From contig JANYBR010000220.1 of the NCBI GenBank assembly GCA_025360685.1, positions 1-11,139 on the forward strand: 11,139 nucleotides of DNA. The letters run 5' to 3'. The notes under the pieces were generated by a model. The model saw only the letters and a list, made by a program, of their open reading frames with translations, did no database searches and had not been told where the DNA came from. This document shows, piece by piece, positions 5,932-11,139 of this stretch; the first letter of the stretch is position 1, and every line of letters begins with the position of its first letter. The stretch comes from Pseudomonadota bacterium (GTDB lineage Bacteria; Pseudomonadota; Alphaproteobacteria; Micropepsales; Micropepsaceae). The translations under genes were made by a program, and so were the position numbers.

Positions 5932-7397
5932 CTTCCGAGATCCTGACCGTCGAAGAGATGTACGCGGCCGATCGCTATGCGGTCGCGCACGGCACGCCTT
6001 CGATCGAGTTGATGGAGCAGGCCGGCGTCGCGGTCGCCGACGCGATATGCCAGCGCTGGACGCCTCGCCCCTGTGCCGTGCTTTGCGGTCCGGGCAACAA
6101 TGGCGGCGATGGTTATGTCGCGGCCCGCCACCTGCTGGCGCGCGGCTGGAACGTCTGGATCGAGACGCTGGTGGATATCGGCGCGCTGAAGGACGACGCG
6201 GCAAAGATGGCGCGGCGCTGGACGGGAAGGACCGTTCCACTCGCCGGCAGCACAAGGCTGGCCGAGCTCTTTGTCGATGCACTGTTCGGAGCGGGACTGT
6301 CGCGGCCGCTCGAGGGCGCGGCACGAAGCTTTGCCATGGCCTCGAAGTCCTTCAAAGACCGCGTCGTCGCTGTCGACGTGCCGAGCGGCATTCACGGCGA
6401 CACTGCCAGGGCGTTCGCCGGCGACAGCGTCAACGCTGCGCTAACTGTGACCTTCTTCCGCAAGAAACCGGCCCATCTTTTGATGCCGTCGCGAGATCTG
6501 TGCGGTGACGTCGTCGTTGCAGACATCGGCATTCCGGACGCGGCGCTGACGGAGACAAAACCAAAGCTGTTCGAGAACGGGCCCGCGCTTTGGAGCTTTC
6601 CCTGGCCCAACGCCGGCAGCCACAAATATGTCCGCGGTCATTGCGTCATTGTCAGCGGTCCCGCGCATGCGACCGGAGCCGCAAGGCTTGCGGCACGCGG
6701 CGCGTCGCGTGTCGGAGCAGGCCTTGTCAGCGTGGCGAGCCCACCCGATGCCGTGTCGATCAATGCCGCGGCACTCACGGCGATCATGGTCAAGCCATTC
6801 GTGGGCGCAAACGGGCTTGCCGAACTCTTGAAAGACAAACGATTCAACTCCGTTGTAATAGGTCCAGGATGCGGCGTCGGACCCGCCACCAAGGATCTGG
6901 TCGCGGCCGTCCTGGCAAGCGGTGCGGCGGGCGTCCTCGATGCCGATGCACTGATGTCCTACAAGGATGAACCTCAGGCGCTGTTCTCAATTCTGCGTGA
7001 GCCGGCCGTCCTCACGCCACACGAAGGCGAGTTCGAGCGGCTCTTTCCCGGCGTGCTTCAGAAGGCGACGAACAAGGTCGAAGCGGCGCGCGCTGCCTCT
7101 GCCGCCGCAAAGTGCACAGTGCTTGTGAAAGGTGCAGACACGGTGATCGCGGCGCCAGACGGCCGCGCAATCATCAACTGCAATGCGCCGCCTGCATTGG
7201 CGACCGCCGGTTCCGGCGATGTACTCGCTGGGCTCATCGGTGGTTTGATCGCGCAGGATGTGGATTCGTTCGACGCGGCCGCAATGGCCGTATGGCTGCA
7301 TGGAGAGGCAGCGAACATGTTTGGACCAGGGTTGATTGCCGAAGACATACCGGAGCAGCTGCCGCAAGTTCTGCGCGCGTTGAAGGCCGATGACTGA
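5928..7397 (+). CDS. nnr: Bifunctional NAD(P)H-hydrate epimerase / ADP-dependent dehydratase
   Basis: A 489-residue nicotinamide nucleotide repair enzyme. Hydrated NADH and NADPH (NAD(P)HX) arise by damage or heat; the N-terminal half interconverts their R and S epimers, and the C-terminal half dehydrates the S form using ADP. The epimerase domain (about 5-215) shows GPGNNGGDGYVAARHL (54-69) and VDVPSGIHGD (149-158). The dehydratase domain (about 230-485) shows GPGCGVGP (312-319), LDADAL (337-342), LTPHEGEFERLFPG (362-375), VLVKGADTVI (398-407) and TAGSGDVLAG (426-435) with the catalytic Asp431. The length is normal for the fused form. ATG 5928 is chosen because it overlaps the preceding stop and gives the usual MTSEILTVEEMYAAD start; an 11-residue longer form from 5895 is less likely. 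It overlaps the next gene by 8 bases. Confidence 0.95.
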   Translation: MTSEILTVEEMYAADRYAVAHGTPSIELMEQAGVAVADAICQRWTPRPCAVLCGPGNNGGDGYVAARHLLARGWNVWIETLVDIGALKDDAAKMARRWTGRTVPLAGSTRLAELFVDALFGAGLSRPLEGAARSFAMASKSFKDRVVAVDVPSGIHGDTARAFAGDSVNAALTVTFFRKKPAHLLMPSRDLCGDVVVADIGIPDAALTETKPKLFENGPALWSFPWPNAGSHKYVRGHCVIVSGPAHATGAARLAARGASRVGAGLVSVASPPDAVSINAAALTAIMVKPFVGANGLAELLKDKRFNSVVIGPGCGVGPATKDLVAAVLASGAAGVLDADALMSYKDEPQALFSILREPAVLTPHEGEFERLFPGVLQKATNKVEAARAASAAAKCTVLVKGADTVIAAPDGRAIINCNAPPALATAGSGDVLAGLIGGLIAQDVDSFDAAAMAVWLHGEAANMFGPGLIAEDIPEQLPQVLRALKADD

Positions 7398-7893
7398 CGT
7401 TTCGATCCGGCGCGCGGAGCAGCGCGACTTGCCCGAGCTTCTGGCGATCTACAATCACTATGTCGTCAACACGCCGATCACGTTCGACCTGGAGCCTCGC
7501 AGCTTGGCGCAGAGGCAGGAGTGGTTCGACGGATTCCGCTCGAGCGGCCGCTACCAATGCTTCGTCGCTGTGCGCGGCAGCCGTTCCATCGGCTGGGCCT
7601 GCTCCGCGCGCTTCAAGGAGAAGGCGGCCTACGATACGAGCATCGAAACCAGCGTTTATCTGGCCCCGAGTGAAGGCGGCAAAGGGCTTGGCCGTCAGCT
7701 CTACGATACGCTGCTCGACGCGCTGGCAGGCCAGGACATTCACCGGGTGTTCGGTGGCATCACTCTGCCGAACGAGGCCTCGATCGCACTGCACCGGTCG
7801 GCGGGCTTCGAGCATATCGGCACCTATCAGGAAATCGGCCGCAAGTTCGGCAAATACTGGGACGTCGCGCTTTATTTGAAGCGGTTGCCCTAG
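7390..7893 (+). CDS. GNAT acetyltransferase, phosphinothricin acetyltransferase type
   Basis: A 167-residue single-domain GNAT protein of the family that includes phosphinothricin (Bar/Pat) and methionine sulfoximine/sulfone acetyltransferases. Family marks are IYNHYVVNTPITFDLEP (20-36), ETSVYLAPSEGGKGLGRQLY (86-105, with the acetyl-CoA loop GGKGLG at 96-101) and GGITLPNEASIALHRSAGF (122-140). Chromosomal members often acetylate free amino acids or analogues, so resistance to phosphinothricin should not be assumed. It is cytosolic and the last gene of the GNAT-nnr-GNAT operon. Its ATG lies within the nnr end, overlapping by 8 bases and suggesting coupled translation. No clear terminator follows; the short CCCCT/AGGGG hairpin at 7914-7928 overlaps the presumed tRNA promoter. 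Confidence 0.9.
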   Translation: MTDVSIRRAEQRDLPELLAIYNHYVVNTPITFDLEPRSLAQRQEWFDGFRSSGRYQCFVAVRGSRSIGWACSARFKEKAAYDTSIETSVYLAPSEGGKGLGRQLYDTLLDALAGQDIHRVFGGITLPNEASIALHRSAGFEHIGTYQEIGRKFGKYWDVALYLKRLP

Positions 7894-7913
7894 GCCCTAG
7901 CACCCCGGGAAAA

Positions 7914-7930
7914 CCCCTGTTATAGGGGCG
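7914..7930 (+). promoter_or_regulatory. Likely -10 region and G+C discriminator of the tRNA-Leu promoter
   Basis: TTATAG (7920-7925) is followed by GGGCGCCC, a G+C-rich discriminator typical of stable-RNA promoters under stringent control. The expected -35 region near 7898 (TAGCAC) is a poor match. CCCCT (7914-7918) and AGGGG (7924-7928) also form a small hairpin around the -10. The tRNA begins about 48 bases downstream, leaving a processed 5' leader. Confidence 0.35.
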
Positions 7931-7977
7931 CCCTTCCGGCAGTTCGGCCTCAAAAATCGAACCCGGCGGGCTTGGAC

Positions 7978-8062
7978 GCGGACGTGGCGGAACTGGTAGA
8001 CGCGCTGGATTTAGGTTCCAGTGACGAAAGTCGTGGGGGTTCAAGTCCCTCCGCCCGCACCA
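7978..8062 (+). tRNA. tRNA-Leu (anticodon UAG)
   Basis: The class II tRNA folds as follows. The acceptor arm is GCGGACG / CGCCCGC. The anticodon stem CTGGA/TCCAG encloses the loop TTTAGGT, giving anticodon TAG, which reads CUN leucine codons. The long variable arm is a GAC-GAAA-GTC hairpin, and the T loop is TTCAAGT. The discriminator is A, and CCA (8060-8062) is encoded. The acceptor stem has one mismatch, A5 (7982) opposite C68 (8054). A tRNA-Leu just before tig is a common order in Hyphomicrobiales. Confidence 0.95.
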
Positions 8063-8063
8063 T

Positions 8064-8086
8064 CCTTCGCGGCGGAGCAGCGAAGG
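8064..8086 (+). terminator. Hairpin directly after tRNA-Leu, possible terminator or processing signal
   Basis: CCTTCGC (8064-8070) and GCGAAGG (8080-8086) form a perfect 7-bp stem with a 9-base loop, one base after the tRNA CCA end. No T run follows (GTGCCCCCC), so Rho-independent termination would be weak. It may instead mark the 3' processing boundary or be a short repeat. Nothing else is recognised between here and tig. Confidence 0.35.
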
Positions 8087-8179
8087 GTGCCCCCCAAAGC
8101 ATGGCGTAGGGCGACTGGTGAATGGTGTTCGCCGCTTCGCACGGCAGGCCATTTGGAAATGAGAACGTAGGAACGAGAC

Positions 8180-9541
8180 ATGCAAATCACAGCGACCATT
8201 TCCGAAGGGCTGCGCCGCGAGTTCAAGGTCGTCATTCTCCAGAACGATCTTAATGACCGTCTGACTGGCAAGCTGGAGGAGATGAAGCCGCGCCTGCACC
8301 TCAAGGGCTTCCGTCCGGGCAAGGCACCCGTCTCGTTTCTGAAGAAGACCTACGGCAAGTCGATGATGAACGAGATCGTCGAGGCCGCCGTCAACGAATC
8401 CAGCCAGAAAGCGATCACCGACAATTCCCTTAAGCCCGCGACACCGCCGAAAGTGGACCTCGTCAGCGAATACCAGCAGGTGGTCGACGGGAAGTCGGAC
8501 CTCGAATTCACCGTCAAAGTCGACCTTATGCCGGAGTTCGAGCTGGCGGATGTGGCCAAGCTCAAGGTCGAGCGCCTGGTCGGGGACGTTCAGGACGCCG
8601 ATGTTGACGAGGCGCTGACCCGGCTTGCCGAACAGGCCAAGACCTATTCCGCGAAAGACGCTGATGCGGTATCCGAAAAGGGCGATGTGGTGGTGATCAA
8701 TTTCGTCGGCAAGGTCGACGGCGCCGAGTTCAAGGGCGGCAAGGCCGACGGTTTTGAGCTCACGCTCGGCAGCGGTCAGCTCATTCCAGGTTTCGAGGAC
8801 CAGCTTGTTGGCTCGAAGGCGACAGACGCGCGCGACGTGACGGTCACATTCCCGGCGGACTATCCGGAAGCGGGTTTGGCCGGCAAGGAGGCCGTCTTCG
8901 CGGTGACGGTGAACGAGGTGAAGAAGCCCGACCCGATCACGATCGACAATGAACTCGCCAAGAAACTCGGGCTCGACGATTTGGGAACCCTGAAGGAACG
9001 CGTGCGCGAACAGCTGAAGTCGGACTTCACCCGCGCCAGCCGCCTGCACATGAAGCGTCGCATCCTGGACGCGCTCGACGGCATGCATTCGTTCGAGTTG
9101 CCGCCTGCGATGGTCGAAGCGGAATTCGACGGCATCTGGAAACAGGTCGAGGCCGAGTTGAAGCGCGAAGGCAAGACTGCCGCCGATGAAGGCAAGTCGG
9201 ACGACGAGCTCAAGAAGGAATATCGCCAGATTGCCGAACGTCGCGTCCGGCTCGGTCTGGTACTTGCCCGGGTGGGGGAGCAGAACGGCATCACGGTCGC
9301 AGCCGACGAGGTGCAACGGGCTATTGCGATGCGCGCGCGCCAGTTCCCCGGCCAGGAGCAGCAGGTGTTCAATTTCTACAGCAGCAACCCGCAAGCCGCC
9401 GCCGAGATCCGCGCTCCGATCTTCGAAGATAAGGTGGTGGACTTCATCGCCGAGCTTGCCCAGGTCACCGACAAGAAGGTCGATCGCGAAACGCTGTTCA
9501 TGGATCCGGACGAAGCGGCAGAAAAGCTCAAGGCAAGCTGA
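8180..9541 (+). CDS. tig: Trigger factor, ribosome-associated chaperone
   Basis: A 453-residue trigger factor, which docks at the ribosomal exit tunnel next to protein L23, shields nascent chains and has peptidyl-prolyl isomerase activity. The ribosome-binding domain (about 1-115) carries the signature GFRPGKAP (43-50). An FKBP-type isomerase domain (about 165-248) follows, with GDVVVINFVGKVDG (168-181) and GSGQLIPGFEDQLVG (197-211). The C-terminal helical chaperone arms (about 250-453) are charged and alanine-rich. The length is typical of alphaproteobacteria. ATG 8180 has TAGGAACG just upstream. The gene lies between tRNA-Leu and clpP, and probably has its own transcript given the gaps on both sides. 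Confidence 0.97.
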   Translation: MQITATISEGLRREFKVVILQNDLNDRLTGKLEEMKPRLHLKGFRPGKAPVSFLKKTYGKSMMNEIVEAAVNESSQKAITDNSLKPATPPKVDLVSEYQQVVDGKSDLEFTVKVDLMPEFELADVAKLKVERLVGDVQDADVDEALTRLAEQAKTYSAKDADAVSEKGDVVVINFVGKVDGAEFKGGKADGFELTLGSGQLIPGFEDQLVGSKATDARDVTVTFPADYPEAGLAGKEAVFAVTVNEVKKPDPITIDNELAKKLGLDDLGTLKERVREQLKSDFTRASRLHMKRRILDALDGMHSFELPPAMVEAEFDGIWKQVEAELKREGKTAADEGKSDDELKKEYRQIAERRVRLGLVLARVGEQNGITVAADEVQRAIAMRARQFPGQEQQVFNFYSSNPQAAAEIRAPIFEDKVVDFIAELAQVTDKKVDRETLFMDPDEAAEKLKAS

Positions 9542-9607
9542 GTTTCAGCGCACGATCATTAAGACTGTTCGCGGCGCGTCTCGTGGCGCAACGGAAACCG
9601 CCACCAT

Positions 9608-9636
9608 TTGTCATTCAATAACCCTTTGTGTGGAAT
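9608..9636 (+). promoter_or_regulatory. Candidate clpP promoter
   Basis: TTGTCA (9608-9613) and TGGAAT (9631-9636) are 17 bases apart (5/6 and 4/6 matches to the sigma-70 consensus). Transcription would begin near 9643, leaving a leader of about 95 bases. A heat-shock sigma (RpoH) site is expected for clpP, but I could not find a convincing one. The A/T-rich TATATAT at 9660-9666 is an alternative -10 without a good -35. Confidence 0.3.
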
Positions 9637-9677
9637 GGTCGCATTGGAGCGTTTGGCTCTATATATGTGAGATTGAC

Positions 9678-9693
9678 GCGCGCTTTTGCGCGT
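9678..9693 (+). promoter_or_regulatory. Small hairpin in the clpP leader
   Basis: GCGCGC (9678-9683), a TTTT loop (9684-9687) and GCGCGT (9688-9693) form a compact hairpin 43 bases before the clpP start. It does not cover the Shine-Dalgarno region (GGTTGGTAGG, 9723-9732), so a direct translational block is unlikely. It could stabilise the mRNA leader. Confidence 0.3.
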
Positions 9694-9736
9694 AAGAGTC
9701 TCGGCTCGACAACGAATCGAAAGGTTGGTAGGCGCC

Positions 9737-10366
9737 ATGGCCGACCCGCGCGAAGTTTATATGAACACTCTGGTTCCGATGGTGGTCGAGCAGACCGCCC
9801 GCGGCGAGCGCGCCTACGACATCTACTCTCGGCTTCTGAAGGAACGCGTGATCTTCATCACCGGGGCGATCGAGGACTACGGTGCGAGCCTCATGACGGC
9901 GCAACTTCTCTTTCTTGAGGCGGAAAACCCCAAGAAAGAGATTCACATGTACATCAACTCGCCTGGTGGCGTGGTGACGGCGGGCCTGGCGATCTACGAC
10001 ACGATGCAATACATCCGCCCGCCGATTCAGACGTTCTGCGTCGGCCAGGCGGCGAGCGCAGCTTCGCTTCTGTTAATGGCGGGCAAGAAGGGGGAACGTT
10101 TCGCGCTGCCCAATTCGAGGGTACTCGTTCATCAGCCCAGCGCTTCCTATTACGGCCAAGCGGCCGACATCGCGCGCCATGCCCAGGAAGTGATCAAGCT
10201 CAAGCACCGCCTGAACGAAATCTACGCCAAGCACACCGGCCGGACGGTTGCGGAGATTGAAAAGGCGCTGGATCGCGATACGTATATGACCGCGGACGAG
10301 GCCAAGACGTTCGGCATAATCGACCAGGTGATGGCCCGCCGTCCGGAAGGACCTGAGGGCGTTTGA
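9737..10366 (+). CDS. clpP: ATP-dependent Clp protease proteolytic subunit
   Basis: A 209-residue serine peptidase that forms a double-ring barrel and degrades proteins fed in by ClpX or ClpA. The catalytic triad is complete and correctly spaced: Ser107 in GQAAS (103-107), His132 in LVHQPS and Asp181 in LDRDTYMT. The oligomer and substrate strand YINSPGG (72-78) and the VVTAGLAIYDTMQYI segment (79-93) are conserved. Two places differ from the usual sequence. After the serine it reads AASLLL rather than MGSLLL. The handle glycines normally found as QPSGGxxGQ or QPLGGYQGQ are SASYYGQ (135-141). The protein starts MADPREVYMNTLVPMVVEQT, as alphaproteobacterial ClpP does, so ATG 9737 is preferred. 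It sits directly upstream of clpX. Confidence 0.97.
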   Translation: MADPREVYMNTLVPMVVEQTARGERAYDIYSRLLKERVIFITGAIEDYGASLMTAQLLFLEAENPKKEIHMYINSPGGVVTAGLAIYDTMQYIRPPIQTFCVGQAASAASLLLMAGKKGERFALPNSRVLVHQPSASYYGQAADIARHAQEVIKLKHRLNEIYAKHTGRTVAEIEKALDRDTYMTADEAKTFGIIDQVMARRPEGPEGV

Positions 10367-10488
10367 GCCGGCTAACCTGCCGTATTCTTGGGGGAATTGG
10401 CTGAATTAAACAAATCTTGATCCGCTCGGCGCTAACGTGGTCGAATGAACTAGAATGGTGCTGCTTCGTTTGGCGCGAGTTATGCAAG

Positions 10489-10512
10489 GCTTTGATCGGA
10501 CAGGATCAAAGC
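10489..10512. promoter_or_regulatory. Perfect inverted repeat in the clpX leader
   Basis: GCTTTGATC (10489-10497) and GATCAAAGC (10504-10512) form a perfect 9-bp inverted repeat with a 6-base loop, 34 bases before the clpX start. No T run follows, so it is not a normal terminator. It could be a protein-binding operator or an mRNA leader hairpin. The 180-base gap between clpP and clpX otherwise shows no gene. A weak CTTGAT at 10416-10421 might belong to a promoter. Confidence 0.45.
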
Positions 10513-10546
10513 GGGAAATTATCGGGCAGGCAGCCCGGGAGAGCCG

Positions 10547-11139
10547 ATGAGTAAGGCGAGCGGTGGCGAGTCAAAAAATACGCTCTACTGTTCCTTCTGC
10601 GGGAAGAGCCAGCACGAGGTCCGCAAGCTCATTGCCGGGCCGACCGTCTTCATTTGCGACGAATGCGTCGAACTCTGCATGGAGATCATCCGTGAGGAGA
10701 ACAAGACCTCCTTCATGAAGTCGAAGGAGGGGGTTCCCACCCCTCAGGAGATCTTCAAGGTCCTGGACGACTATGTCGTGGGCCAGCAGCACGCCAAAAA
10801 GGTGCTCTCGGTCGCGGTCCACAACCACTACAAGCGCATCAATTCGTCCGGCAAGAACGGCGATGTCGAGCTCGCAAAGTCCAACATCATGCTGATCGGC
10901 CCGACCGGCTGCGGCAAGACCTTGCTCGCCCAGACGCTCGCTCGCATCCTCGATGTTCCATTTACGATGGCTGACGCGACGACCCTGACCGAGGCGGGCT
11001 ATGTCGGCGAAGACGTCGAGAACATCATCCTTAAGCTGCTTCAGAACGCCGACTACAATGTCGAGCGGGCGCAGCGTGGCATCGTCTACATCGACGAAGT
11101 CGACAAGATCAGCCGCAAGTCCGACAATCCTTCAATCAC
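10547..11139 (+). CDS. clpX: ATP-dependent Clp protease ATP-binding subunit ClpX (partial, 3' end off window)
   Basis: The first 197 residues of ClpX, the AAA+ unfoldase that recognises tagged substrates and threads them into ClpP. The N-terminal zinc-binding domain has four cysteines, C15, C18, C37 and C40 (YCSFCGKSQHEVRKLIAGP, then ICDEC). The AAA+ domain begins near PTPQEIFKVLDDYVVGQ (65-81). Walker A is GPTGCGKT (118-125), and Walker B is IVYIDE (179-184) followed by VDKISRK. GYVGEDVENII (151-161) is the pore-loop region. The ORF is cut by the window edge at NPSI, where the sequence normally continues with TRDVSGEG. ATG 10547 has GGGAGAG just upstream (10537-10543). The gene is in the same direction as clpP, 180 bases apart, with an inverted repeat in the gap. 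Confidence 0.97.
   Translation, partial: MSKASGGESKNTLYCSFCGKSQHEVRKLIAGPTVFICDECVELCMEIIREENKTSFMKSKEGVPTPQEIFKVLDDYVVGQQHAKKVLSVAVHNHYKRINSSGKNGDVELAKSNIMLIGPTGCGKTLLAQTLARILDVPFTMADATTLTEAGYVGEDVENIILKLLQNADYNVERAQRGIVYIDEVDKISRKSDNPSI

Noticed and set aside
7760..9394. A 544-codon minus-strand reading frame covering tRNA-Leu and most of tig
   Set aside because: It is antisense to trigger factor and contains the well-known spurious peptide around RDLNPHDFRHWNLNPARLP, which is the reverse translation of a tRNA-Leu gene. No protein family is recognisable elsewhere in it.
1..11139. CRISPR arrays, insertion sequences, phage or toxin-antitoxin genes
   Set aside because: No regularly spaced repeats, transposase, integrase or toxin-like gene pair was found. 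The tRNA-Leu has no nearby integrase or second copy of its 3' end in the window.

Overview
This is a chromosomal stretch from a high-GC alphaproteobacterium, most likely of the order Hyphomicrobiales (Rhizobiales). Three things point there: the conserved order tRNA-Leu(UAG) - tig - clpP - clpX, a ClpX start almost identical to other alphaproteobacterial ClpX proteins, and intergenic palindromic repeats with CATCC/GGATG arms. All convincing genes lie on the + strand. The many long minus-strand reading frames are GC-driven shadows.

Layout. Positions 1-343 have no gene and hold short palindromic repeats. 344-1903 encodes a thiolase-like protein type 1 (TLP1 family) that lacks the usual thiolase nucleophilic cysteine. 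1904-2380 is gene-free; it holds another copy of the first repeat, some small hairpins and a C6G9 tract. 2381-2935 encodes a histidine phosphatase. 2936-3102 holds two matched GGCCC-type palindromes. 3103-4967 is a two-gene unit: an amidase-signature hydrolase followed 2 nt later by a VOC-fold protein. 4968-5169 looks like a regulated leader, with a possible promoter, an 18-codon leaderless ORF, a strong intrinsic terminator and a hairpin that hides the next Shine-Dalgarno. 5170-7893 is a tightly overlapping operon: GNAT acetyltransferase, bifunctional NAD(P)HX epimerase/dehydratase (nnr), and a phosphinothricin-type GNAT acetyltransferase. 7978-8062 is tRNA-Leu(UAG). 8180-9541 is trigger factor, 9737-10366 is ClpP, and clpX starts at 10547 and runs off the right edge.

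How the genes fit together. The right third is a protein-quality-control block: trigger factor folds nascent chains at the ribosome, and ClpX unfolds substrates and feeds them to the ClpP peptidase. The middle operon joins repair of damaged NAD(P)H to two acetyltransferases of unknown substrate. The left part is unrelated metabolic accessory genes separated by repeat-bearing spacers.

I see no mobile element, CRISPR array, phage gene or clear new multi-gene system. The best candidate for something undescribed is the attenuator-like leader at 4968-5169. Everything said about its mechanism is inferred from the sequence alone.
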